Source: Norana najaformis (Eukaryota; Annelida; Clitellata; Crassiclitellata; Hormogastridae). Taken from it: a stretch of 64,000 bases of DNA. This document shows positions 23,380-33,365 of the stretch, piece after piece; the first letter of the stretch is position 1, and each line of letters begins with the position of its first letter. Below the pieces are notes generated by a model. It was not told the DNA's origin and made no database searches. It saw only the letters and a list, made by a program, of their open reading frames with translations. The stretch spans positions 15,694,355 through 15,758,354 of the forward strand of contig OZ029918.1 in assembly GCA_964023275.1 (NCBI GenBank), written 5' to 3'. The translations under genes and the position numbers were made by a program.

Positions 23380-24035
23380 TAGAATGGAGACAACCGTTCT
23401 ACCTTAAGATGCATTTGCTGCCTGATTGGAGACAACCGTTCTACCTTAAGATGCATTTGTTACCTGATTGGAGAAAACTGTTCTACCTTAAGACGCATTT
23501 TTTGTCTGAATGGAGACAACCCTTCTACCTTAAGATGCATTTGTTGTCTGAATGAAGACAACCGTTCTACCTTAAGATGCACTTGTTGTCTGAATGAAGA
23601 CAACCGTTCTACCTTAAGATGCATTTGTTGTCTGAATGGAGACAACCCTTCAACCTTAAGATGCATTTGTTGTCTAAATGGAGACAACCGTTCTACCTTA
23701 AGATGCATTTGTTGTCTGAATGGAGACAACCGTTCTACCTTAAGATGCATTTTGGAGACAACCCTTCTACCTTAAGATGCATTTGTTGTCTAAATGGAGA
23801 CAACGGTTCTACCTTAAGATGCATTTGCTGTCTGAATGGAGACAACCGTTCTACCTTAAGGTGCATTTGTTGTCTAAATGGAGACAACCGTTCTACCTTA
23901 AGATGCAGTTGTTGTCTAAATGGAGACAACCGTTCTACCTTAAGATGCATTTGTTGTCTGAATGGAGACAACCGTTTTACCCTAAGATGCATTTGTTGTC
24001 TGAATGGAGACAACCGTTCTGCCTTAAGATGCATT
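23380..24035. repeat. 42-bp minisatellite, about 16 units, each with a hairpin
   Basis: The unit is approximately TTTGTTGTCTGAATGGAGAC followed by AACCGTTCTACCTTAAGATGCA. Each contains the dyad GTTGTCT(6 nt)AGACAAC. One unit near 23745 is shortened to about 32 bp. Since 42 is a multiple of three, long open frames occur on both strands; I treat these as repeat artefacts. Confidence 0.92.
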
Positions 24036-24179
24036 TGCTAACCTTGTAGCTGAATCGCCATTCACATAGGCACATAACAGCATTCCTGATGGTCTTGCCG
24101 TATAATGCACCATGCCGTGCCTTTCCTTGGTTTACCGGTGAAAAGACGTGTGAACTAGATTCTTTTATGCATCTCCATC

Positions 24180-24415
24180 GCGATGCTCCTCCTCTTCCTC
24201 CTCCTCCTCCTCCTCATCATCATCATCAGCCGCAGCATCAGCATTATCATAACAATCATTATCATTGTTGTCGTCAGCGTCATCGTTGTCATCATCGTCA
24301 TCGTTGTAGTAGTCATCATCATTCGTTATCGTCATCGTTATCGTCGCTGTCATCAGCATCGTCGTCGTCGTCGTCGTCATTATCGTTGTCGTCGCCATCA
24401 TCATAGAAGCCAGAA
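24180..24415. repeat. CTC/ATC/GTC trinucleotide-rich tract
   Basis: Runs of CTC, then ATC and GTC words with few interruptions, in the proposed intron between exons A and B. Confidence 0.85.
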
Positions 24416-24451
24416 TAAGCAACATATAGTGTGTTGTGTGTTGTGCTTCAG

Positions 24452-24542
24452 CCGGTCTGAACAAGAGGCAGATCCTCGTCATTTCTACCTGTTCCACTGT
24501 CATCGGCGCTTTCTTCGTCACTGCATTCATCCTCAGAATTAG
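24452..24542 (+). CDS. unrecognised membrane protein, exon B (transmembrane)
   Basis: It follows the acceptor TGTGTTGTGCTTCAG and ends at a good donor, TTAG with GTCAGT. Entered in phase 1 from 23130 it reads TGLNKRQ and then a clean membrane segment, ILVISTCSTVIGAFFVTAFI, followed by LRI. It leaves in phase 2. Both phases fit exons A and C. Read-through past the donor gives only low-complexity Ala/Glu sequence. Confidence 0.55.
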
Positions 24543-25680
24543 GTCAGTCAGTACCTTTCCCTTACAGTCCCCGTCACCGGCCGCGGCGGCGGCGGAGGCG
24601 GAGACGGAGGCAGAGGATGCGGAGGTGGAGGCAGAGGATGCGGAGGCGGAGTTGGCGGGACTCCATAACTTCACAATAGGCGCAAGAGGTCAAGTGGGGC
24701 CGTTTCAAATCTCGATGACCTTTTTATTTTTTGTCAGTTTTCTAGAATTTTACGACCTCTTTAGTTTCTCAGATTTCTTATGACCTCCACCCTAACTCAA
24801 CCGCTTGGCCGGACTACTCCCTCGTCTCCTGTGGAACCGAGCTTGAGGCTCTAACGATGTGGACGTAGCTTTGCTGTCGGCATTTTACAGCGCACAGTCA
24901 AAGCGGTCCTCAAAGGCCAACTGCTTATAATATAATGTGGTATTTAGAGTGGTCTGCCAAGTGTCTGCCTCTCGGCCTCTCGTGCGCATGCGCACATTAC
25001 AACCTGGCTATTTATATCGCACCTTCAAAGAACCACGACCAACCTAAAGGATGTAGAGTCCCTCAAAAACGAAATGTTCATTCAAAAGTAAGTTTGAACA
25101 GTAGGCTCCGGTGAGTCTCTCTGAAGAGGCCCTATAAAAATATAAGATTACAGTTACATCCAGTAGAGCGTGTCCATCGTACCAGACGGCCATAATGTCT
25201 AAGTGTTTTGCCCCCCAACTCCGAAGTAATAAATTGCAGCTGTTGCTGGTACGGATGCAGGTGTGGAGGGGATGTCCACAACCCATGTCATGTCCTTTCA
25301 GTAGTTGATCTCTTCAGGCGGCAAACACCACCTGCAGCACCATCCGCACCATGACCTATAAACCCACAAACAACGACACTGACCTTGACAATCAACGCCT
25401 ATGACCAGCCTCTCCTCATTGGCAAAATATGTGACACACGCTGCTCAAATGTAACACTGACTGTATCGAGGAATATGATGACGATGATGACGATGATGAT
25501 GATGTCACTCAGGACGACATGACGATGACGAGACAATCAAGAACAAGTTTCTCGACATTGAACCTCTCTTCCAAGAACAGCACTAGTGGTAGAAGTTGAG
25601 GTAGAATGTGTAATGTTATCAGTTGTCGTTGTTATCATCATGGTCATTAGCGTTTCTAACATGTTAATGGGTGCTGTTAG
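24543..25680 (+). other. intron of the unrecognised membrane-protein gene
   Basis: It holds a GCGGAG-rich patch (24590-24655), a TATCGCACCTTC repeat-end fragment near 25015 and a GATGAC/GATGAT run at 25477-25505. Confidence 0.4.
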
Positions 25681-25796
25681 GAATTACATGAAGCGAAGCA
25701 AACAGGACAAGGATGGAACGAGGCGTCACATGAGGACAACAAGTATGCCTACTCATCAAAGGACACATCACGGATCTCTCGATCACTTCGCCAACA
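25681..25796 (+). CDS. unrecognised membrane protein, exon C (basic cytoplasmic segment)
   Basis: An acceptor ending GGGTGCTGTTAG at 25680 in phase 2 gives RNYMKRSKQDKDGTRRHM directly after the membrane segment, the expected positive-inside tail. The exon ends at 25796 before the consensus donor GTAAGT, phase 1, so at least one more exon is needed; I could not find it. An earlier acceptor at 25575 is also phase-compatible and would add a second hydrophobic segment ([13 protein letters not shown]). Confidence 0.4.
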
Positions 25797-27242
25797 GTAA
25801 GTATGCCACTTCGGTATCACAGGACCTGTTGCACCTCTCAATCCGACGCATATTTCGGCATACTTATGCTACTATGGTGGTGACTACTGCACCACAGTAT
25901 GCTGAAATATGCCAACTGAACATTAAATGCCCCGTATTAGTCCTTCAGTGTAGGTCTATCATAAGCAGACAGTCATTGGTGATGAGCTTGGCGCTGTGAA
26001 TAGGACGCTGGCAAGCACGGTGAAGACTGTTACGCAAGTCGAGCTCGTTAAGTACTTGGACATCCGTGGAATATATACCAGATAATCTGGGCCAACGCAG
26101 CCAACCGTCCTTTCGTGGTTAGTACGTGAATGTCAATCCAAGTTGAGAGGTGAACAAGGCTGTTGGATTGCTGTGGCTGTTTGCGCCTCAGCCCTCCCCC
26201 AAGTGTGCTACCCTCGTTTACCATTCAGTTTTAATGCAGTACCTGTGACATCAACTGAATACAGCGTGGTTGGTATTCAATCCGGGTGTACAAACATACA
26301 CACAATTCACTCTCATAATTAGCTGCCGGATATTAAAATTAATCTCATCTACAAAGTTTGTCTGTGATCCGTGCTTCTGATCTTCTATATGTGTGTATAT
26401 ATCCCTCTATCCTTTTATATGAGTGCGCATACCCCTGTGTCTCTCCATTTGTGTGCTTATATCCCTGTATCCCTCTATAGGCCTATGTGTGCCTATATCT
26501 CTGTAACCCTCTATATGTGTTCATATCTCTCTCTATTCCTCTATATGTGTGCGTATATCCATCTATGTCCACTGTCTGTATATGTGTTCTTCCACTCTCA
26601 ATCTGCGTGTTTTTCTATCTGCTGTGCACCTGCCAATCCTTCCTCTGTGCACCTGCCACTCCTTCCGTCCGTCCGTCCATGTGTGTGTGTGTGTGTCTAC
26701 CTGTTTGGCATTCTGGTGCTCCGATGGAGAGGCGTCCCATGCAGCCGGTGGCCGTGTAATGTATTCGGAGCGCGCACCTGCCATCGTCTGCGCCGCTGGC
26801 AGCCATAGAAATGGCCATCGACGATTAATGACTTGACTAATCGGCTTCATCGCCGACAATTCCGATAATAATTTGCTTCCGAGGCTCATCATACGATCGG
26901 TGACTGTATGCCGAGCACTAGAGGCGGCCGCCGGCGCTGACTCGGCCTCCCTCAACTGCTTCGCTTCCATTTGTTCGCTAGTGAAAGGTCAGTCGTCCCC
27001 CACGGACGCCCATAGACGCCCATAGACGCCCACAGACGGATCCAGTGGCACATCGAGGCTGTCTAAGGACGGCCAAGTGAGGCTCTGAGGCCCCTGCAGC
27101 CAACGGCATTTACATGGCTAAGTGTAAGGAAATGTTTGAGTGTTTTGTGCATTCCAGCGTGTTTTAGAACAGGATTATAAGTGGAAAAGCTTTAAAATGT
27201 TCCAAATTCAAATGTGCAGCAATGCTTCAATGTAATGTGTGT
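25797..27242. other. unassigned DNA with degenerate CTCTATATGTGTG repeats
   Basis: The interval 26380-26700 has degenerate repeats of about 21-24 bp built on CTATATGTGTGCGTATATC, ending in a short GT run (26680-26695). Open frames there (26371-26836) are repeat-derived. No gene is supported. Confidence 0.5.
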
Positions 27243-27415
27243 TACGTGGAACACGATGGCCTATTGGTTGCAGGGCTGAGTTTGTGATGCGCAGAGTGAG
27301 TTCGAGTCTCGTCTGATCAGACAGTAGGACCTTTCAGAGCAAGTCCTTTACTCACACTTGCTCAGCGCCATCGATTGATGATTCATTAAATAAATGCAGG
27401 ATTATTAGTAATGAT
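27243..27415 (+). mobile_element. SINE family 1 copy, plus strand
   Basis: A tRNA-like head with a B-box-like GAGTTCGAGTCTC is followed by TTGCTCAGCGCCATCGATTG and a tail containing AAATAAATGCAG. A SINE family 2 tail fragment (TTTTTCTATAGCAACTGTAT) follows at 27423. Confidence 0.75.
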
Positions 27416-27524
27416 AAGACACGTTTTTCTATAGCAACTGTATGTGTATGGCTTGGTCCACACCCATTTTTCGGTGTATTCATCCAGCAAGCGATAGTAT
27501 AGACGCTAGTGAGACTAGATGGTG

Positions 27525-27650
27525 TATAGATGTGATGATGTCACTATACATGTGATGATGTCACTACAGATATGAAGATGTTACTATGTGATGATGTCAC
27601 TATACGTGAGATGATGTCACTAAACATGTGATGAAGTCACTAGATGACAA
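27525..27650. repeat. about 22-bp tandem repeat with TGATGTCA in most units
   Basis: Six or so imperfect units of TGTGATGATGTCACTATACA. The recurring TGATGTCA resembles an AP-1/CRE half-palindrome, but this may be chance. Confidence 0.75.
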
Positions 27651-27743
27651 TTCCACGCGTGCACATCTGATACTCGGTACTCGTGACCTCATCGATTTTA
27701 GACTGACCTAGCTATAAAGGTTCAGCTATAGCCATGCATGCAT

Positions 27744-27855
<112 letters not shown>

Positions 27856-28049
27856 GCATGTTTCCATGCCCTATTAGATTTCGAAAGGGCCTCTTCCATG
27901 AATTACAATTTTGACTCTGACCAGCAGTGTACGCAACGTTTTTAGCCAGAATGGTCCAGTAGGCCTACCTAGATGAAAAGTGAGGGGTCTGTAACAGCGA
28001 ACCTATCATTATTCCACCAGGTCTTCAGATTATCTTTCTCTGGTCATCC

Positions 28050-28145
28050 CTGAAACTAGAACCGTTCTTGAGATAAGAGCGTTTTCGTTTGCTGGACCTA
28101 AATTTTGGAACTCCCTCCCTGTACCTGTTCGTTCTGTGTTGAGCA
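28050..28145 (+). mobile_element. LINE reverse transcriptase C-terminal fragment
   Basis: The plus strand reads TRTVLEIRAFSFAGPKFWNS then LPVPVRSV. This matches the CR1/L2-type block (R...RAFS.AAPKLWNSLP...R). It is interrupted by a SINE family 1 copy at 28141. Confidence 0.8.
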
Positions 28146-28330
28146 CGGTAGACGAATGGTTAGAGAGCTCGACTTGTAACGCGGAGAGTGCGGGTTTGAG
28201 CCTCCTCCTCCTAGACGGTTACTATGTAGGGACCTTGAGTAAGTCCTTCATTCACAATTGCTCGGCGCCATCGAATGATGCTAAGTCAATAGATAGAGGC
28301 GCCTAATAAATGCAGATATAATAATAATTC
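28141..28330 (+). mobile_element. SINE family 1 copy, inserted next to a LINE fragment
   Basis: A tRNA-like head (GGTAGACGAATGGTTAGAGA, then a B-box-like GGGTTTGAGCC) is followed by CTCGGCGCCATCGAATGATG and a tail TAATAAATGCAG ending in an AT-rich run. This is the best-preserved family 1 copy. Confidence 0.85.
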
Positions 28331-29470
28331 ATTCTGCTCAATCGCTTGTGTGTGATTTCGTTCTCAACTAAGTCTACCTTACCAAATTGTTTATAGGCTT
28401 CTTTCCATAAGGCTTCCTCTTTGTCTTAGTGAACTGACCTTCTGGATATATGAACATAATTATACACGCGTAGAGTAAGCGTATAAGATCAACAGTTGAG
28501 CGCAATGTACGCTGACTCCGCGATATAGATCCTCTTCGTTCTAATTAAAAGTTTTCATCTTCATTACAGATGATGTGATTGTTTTCAGGTGAGAATAACC
28601 GACGATGGTCTCACTTCAACCCGTTCAACACGGATCGCTGAAGGCGAACAGAGGACCACGTGTCGCCTTTGTTAGTACAGGTGGGGATGCTAAGTGCTCA
28701 GCTGTTGACCGCAAAGCTCAGCTCAGTCTGTTCATATTTTCATAAGCATCTAAAGATTCCTTGAATTCATCAAACATGATCGTCTGCAGATACGTAGCTG
28801 ACTGCTGCTCTGATTTCCGATCTGTTACGACATCTCCAACACACGTATTTGTAAACTCGCATATCCCGTGAGGACCATCTGCGAGCTAGTTTGGCAAAAT
28901 GTCCCTTCTGGGGAAAGTCCACTGTTGCGCCGCATAAGCTACAATTTTTATTCTCATATTACCCGCGAGATGGCGCTGCCGTCGTATGTCGCCTTTTCGA
29001 AAGGTACTAAATGAATTAATTGACTGGTGCATATAGATTCCTGATCAGCCACTGCGCAAGCTTGTAAAAGTTGTTATAAATTATTTTAAAAATTACTAAT
29101 TATCTAAAATAATGTATTATCGATCGATGATCTTTTGGGCATTGTTTGAATGACATTTGTGCATTATAGTTAAGAATATCAATTGCAGATTATAAATCTA
29201 ATTATAATTATTTAAGCTATTAATCTAACAAACTGAAACTATTTACGTATTAAATATATTTCAAAGTTATAGTTTGTTATTTATTAATATGGTTGTTGAT
29301 GACAATATATATAAAAGAACTGCACAACTACGTTCCATTTTATGTCAGTCAAAGGTCAGTGAGGTCACGAATATAGGTCTATCTGCAACAGGATAAATTT
29401 TATAAGCATTTAACAAAAAGTTGTTGAGAAATGAGGGAAGATAGATATAGTCAGCGGGAAGAGGAGAAGC
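28331..29470. other. unassigned AT-rich intergenic DNA
   Basis: No supported feature seen. Confidence 0.4.
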
Positions 29471-29515
29471 GGAAGGAGGAGGAGGAGGAGGAGGAGGAGG
29501 AGGAGGAGGAGGAAG
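29471..29515. repeat. (GGA)n microsatellite
   Basis: A GGA/GAA run of about 15 units. Confidence 0.95.
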
Positions 29516-30176
29516 AAGAGCAGGATGTGGAGGAGGAACATGAAGAAAATAAGTAAGTGAGGAAGAAATAGACCTACCGATAAAAGGAAATGTTACATTT
29601 TGTTTAAATGTCTATACAGAGACGTCTTGGAAGCGTTGCCCCAGGGTTGAAAGAAATTTTGGCCTAAGCGACTACTATACTCCTTTTAAATTCTCAACTT
29701 AAGCTGATTTTCATACATCAATGTCCTCAAATAATTTTTCTGTCACATTTGACAACACAGCTTGTTAGGTTGTATCTCCGTTTATAGAATAGTCATCTGA
29801 TTACAAATTAATAAAATGATAATGTGTAGTTTAATGGGTCATCACTGATACAAGCATGCAAGTAAAAAAAGTGAAAATGGAGCAGAAAAAATACAACAGT
29901 ATGAATTTACAGTTCCAGGAAAATTCCTTGAAATCTCTCAGACTCCTCCAACTTTCGAAGCACACTATTTATTAGCCGACCCTGATTTTGCTTAATAGAC
30001 AACCTAGGGGTAAAATGACCACCTCCTCCTCCTCACACTATTTTAAGCAATATTGTTGTATACATTTTTTATTTATATATATATTTTTGATTAATCGCTG
30101 GTCAGGATCTGCAACGTTTGTTGTTAGCATTCCGTTCTCTCTCTCTCTCTGCCTGTCACCTGTCTGTCTGTCTGTA

Positions 30177-30224
<48 letters not shown>

Positions 30225-30989
30225 GTCTCACCCCATTAGTGATGTTTGGACATGGCTGATGCTTGTGAGTGCCTGTAAGTTCAAGCTCTGTCTTGATACT
30301 CGGCTGCTGACCAAATGCAGGCTGAAGGGATCTGACGTGATCCATCATCCATCCATCACACACCGGTGGGGTATACACGTCGATCGATGGGAGACAAAAC
30401 CAGTCTTGTCTGACCAATGACCATGCAATGCAGTCTTGCCATCTTCAGACATAAGTGTCATAGCAGAGGATAATTTCACTAGGCCTACATATACTGTATA
30501 TTCAATAGTAGTAGCATCGCCGTTATTATCACTGTCAGAAGATTAGACCTGTCGATCATCTGTGACTGACAGTGGCATTTTCGTCATCGTCAGTCATCCG
30601 TCTCAAACTACCTGGTTCCGCTGGGTGAGAAGAGTCAATTTCGATCGAAATAAGACAGAGGTCAATGTCATTTTCAGTATTTATTCATTCAACAATCAAC
30701 AACCTGGATGCGTCCGATTCTCAAAAATGCCTTTGTGCCAGGTGCCTGTTTCACATTCCGACTGATACATGTTCACAAATTACCAACAAATTAAATTTAG
30801 CTTGAAAATATAACCAAATCAGTGAAATAACCATCCAAACTGACCCTCGTGCAAATTAGTTCAAAGTCATAAATTAAGAATCATTAAAATTTTATTAACA
30901 GACCGTTGCAGTGATTCAAAATCTACCTGCACTGCTGGACCCTTAGTGTCTTTCTGTTCTCGATTCACAACTTTTTTACAGCATATGCT
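29516..30989. other. unassigned DNA with a (TCTG)n tract
   Basis: TCTC/TCTG units at 30138-30225 are the only clear structure. Frames across them on both strands are artefacts. Confidence 0.5.
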
Positions 30990-31255
30990 TGTCTGATCTA
31001 ATCTAATCTAATCAAAAGACTTCTATAGCGCTGTCATCGTAATGCCCAAGGCGTCAGTCGGTGGTCGCTTCATGCCAAAATTGCAATCAGAATTATAATC
31101 CGCTGGAGAAGTTTTTCTATAGCGACCGTATGGCCTCGACCCTGATTGATCAATGATTGATCGGGTGATTTCCTTCACCACCGCCTCCCTGTTTGAACGG
31201 CTGCCACGCCATTTAAGGTGCTCACGTATGGACTGTGCTAGCCCGAAATTATAAT
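30990..31255 (-). mobile_element. two SINE tails on the minus strand (families 3 and 2)
   Basis: At 30990-31075 the plus strand reads TCTAATCTAATC, then ACTTCTATAGCGCTG and GGCGTCAGTCGGTGGTCGC, the family 3 tail. At 31110-31255 it reads TTTTTCTATAGCGACCGTAT, then CACCACCGCC and GGACTGTGCTAGCCCGAAAT, the reverse complement of family 2. Confidence 0.75.
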
Positions 31256-32599
31256 CTCCGAAGTATAGCCACTACTGCTATGCGAACCAGCATCCTCATG
31301 CACAGAGGCGCCTTGATGTACGCTTTGAGCAATGTAGTGGAAGCCAGGTCCTCTGCCTGTGTTATGCTGCTGCTGCACTCTTAACAACCACAGCCCATCG
31401 CTGCCCGGCTTTGCAATGACTGCGATTCCCTCTTCCGATGAGCCAGAAATTCTTATCTATAAGCTTTTTCTTAATTAGGCCTATCTATCGGCTACACAGT
31501 ACTGTAGGATAGTCCACTCTTGCCATTTCTCCTCAACCAGTCAACTTTCAACATTTATGATGAATTCACTCCAAAATGAAAAGAAAACTATTCGAATTTC
31601 CTTATTTATTTTCTCATTTCATAACCAACTCATAACCAAAACCCACTTTAGAACTCTCACCTGCTCATGGGCGCCGACACATAAGGATCAGAATGGGGCA
31701 TCAACCCTCCTGGAATTCACGTCTGAACAGTTTTGGCCCACATCCGCCGCCATAACATGTTCTAGCTTTCATGTTTTGCCCTTTCGGAACAAATTTCTGT
31801 GGGCGCCCGTTTGGCTGGGTCTGCCTTTTACCTGTCCAGCCGAAGGATTTCGACTCGGAGCTGAACCTGTCCTAAGTTGAATACGAATGAGTCAGTTATC
31901 TCTGCTAAACTTTTTCTGAGCAGTTTAGAAATCTACAACTGCGAAGTGGAGTAATGAGCTTACGTATTATTGAATCAAATCCACGCCTCCTGCGGCCTTC
32001 TACGATGTCTTCTTTTTTTGTCCGACGGTCTTCTGTTGTTAGAACGTTTATTATGCCTTTAGTAATAATAGTAATTAGGCCTATGGGTCGTTTCCCTGTT
32101 GGGCTGTAGTTCTAGGACAAATAATGCGCAATTTTTAACTCATACACGTCTCTGAAGTCGAAATTTCTCAGACGAGGGGTTGATTCATTGGCGCTTAGTC
32201 AAAAGTAGGCCCTTAAACAGCAAGGGCAAAGGTCAGTGCCTCGGATTTCACAAGTTGTTTAACTTCTAACGTTTCAATAATTAGACCTATATATATTCGT
32301 TTATTCATCAAAATATTCTGGGTGACATACCGCACCAGAATTTACCAAAAATTTAATAATATAACAGTAACAAAAGAAACGGCAATAAACATAAGGACGA
32401 TAATAAGGCTGTCTGTCTATTTGCAATTCATCATCAGTCGTTCCTTCTGCTTTTCAGTCCCAGGGTATATTATAAAAAAATGAAACAAACTCATCTCTTC
32501 CTGGGCCCATTTTCTGTAGGCTGTTCCTGCCTCTTCTGGGATTCCCTTCTTGGCTTTTCGACAGGGCTTACCCTGGAATTTGGCTTCCACGATGATTTC
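31256..32599. other. unassigned intergenic DNA
   Basis: No supported gene. A frame at 31557-31880 shows no recognisable motif. A short family D-like piece (GGCGCTTAGTCAAAAGTAGG) is at about 32190. Confidence 0.4.
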
Positions 32600-32675
32600 T
32601 GCTTAGTATCGACCACTGACTGATGCTTTGAGCATTATTACATTGGCGCTATAGAAGTTCAGTTTATTATTATTA
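32600..32675 (+). mobile_element. SINE family 3 tail, plus strand
   Basis: It reads CGACCACTGACTGATGCTTT, then ATTGGCGCTATAGAAGTTCA, followed by a TTATTATTA tail. It is the complement-orientation match to 5630-5700 and 30990-31075. Confidence 0.65.
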
Positions 32676-32724
32676 TCCTTCTCTTACTCCTACTCCAACT
32701 CTCTCCTCCTCCTCTCTGCTCCAT

Positions 32725-32955
32725 GCTAGACTGGTTAGCTACAGTGGTTAATAGTGAGCGTGAGTTTGCCGGTTCGCGTCCCGGTCGTGACTTATTGTAG
32801 CGATTTGAATTTCGGGCTAGCACAGTCCGTACACGAGGACCTTAGATGACGTGGCACCCATTCAAGAGCGCAGCGGTGGTGAAGGATTTCACCAGATAAA
32901 TTCATTGAAAAATGACCTGAGTCGATGGCATACGGTCGCTATAGAAAAACGTGTA
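32725..32955 (+). mobile_element. SINE family 2, full-length copy
   Basis: The head is tRNA-like: TAGCTACAGTGGTTAATAG resembles an A box and GGTTCGCGTCC a B box. The body contains GGGCTAGCACAGTCCGTACA and GCGGTGGTGAAGGATTTCAC, and the end is CGGTCGCTATAGAAAAACG. Partial copies are at 15866, 19215, 31110 and 39040. Confidence 0.85.
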
Positions 32956-33130
32956 TATTAATCACCTTATAAATGTTTTTCGCTCCTCCTCCTCCTCCCC
33001 TCCTCTTGCTAATCCTCTCTCTTCGCCACCTCATTATACTCCTCCGTTCCTCCTTCATTCTCTTTGTGAATTGCATCACTCGGCTCGCGCCATTCTCTTC
33101 CTGGTTGGCTGAAGTTCCCGCTCTCTGCTA

Positions 33131-33250
33131 AGTCACGTGCTGACGTCGACAATTGAGGCGACTCGCTTTGCGCGGGAAACGGAAGGCCCCGCCTACTCGA
33201 GAGACGCACGTGGCCCAGGGTATAAATATTTGGCACAGAAGTTCGTCAGC
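33131..33250 (+). promoter_or_regulatory. TIS11 promoter: E-box, CRE-like, E2F-like and TATA elements
   Basis: A repeat-free stretch upstream of the TIS11 start holds CACGTG (33134), a CRE-like TGACGTCG (33141), an E2F-like TTTGCGCGGGAAA (33167-33179), a CCCCGCC box (33187) and TATAAATATT (33221-33230), about 95 nt before the ATG. A TATA box with a CRE fits the inducible immediate-early expression known for this family; individual site use is inferred. Confidence 0.6.
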
Positions 33251-33323
33251 GATCCTTGTTTTTACGAAGTAATATTTGGCGTCAGAAGACAGCTGCGACT
33301 GATTTAGAATCCGATTCTCAAAG

Positions 33324-33365
33324 ATGGTCGATTACGGAATGTTCTCGCCTGCTTTCCATCCTCAG
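33324..33365 (+). CDS. TIS11/ZFP36-family protein, coding exon 1
   Basis: ATG at 33324 gives MVDYGMFSPAFHPQ, ending in phase 0 before a GTTATT donor. Exon 2 starts in phase 0 at 35411, so the reading frame joins. A short first coding exon before one intron is the known gene structure of vertebrate ZFP36 genes. The donor is weaker than consensus (GTTATT). The start is placed about 95 nt after a TATA box. Confidence 0.7.

Noticed and set aside
23380..24035. Regularly spaced 42-bp units with a dyad, superficially like a CRISPR array
   Set aside because: Units are contiguous with no unique spacers and the genome is an animal's; it is a minisatellite.
26371..26836. Overlapping Leu/Tyr/Cys-rich plus-strand frames
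   Set aside because: They run through degenerate CTCTATATGTGTG repeats and a GT run; no domain or splice support.
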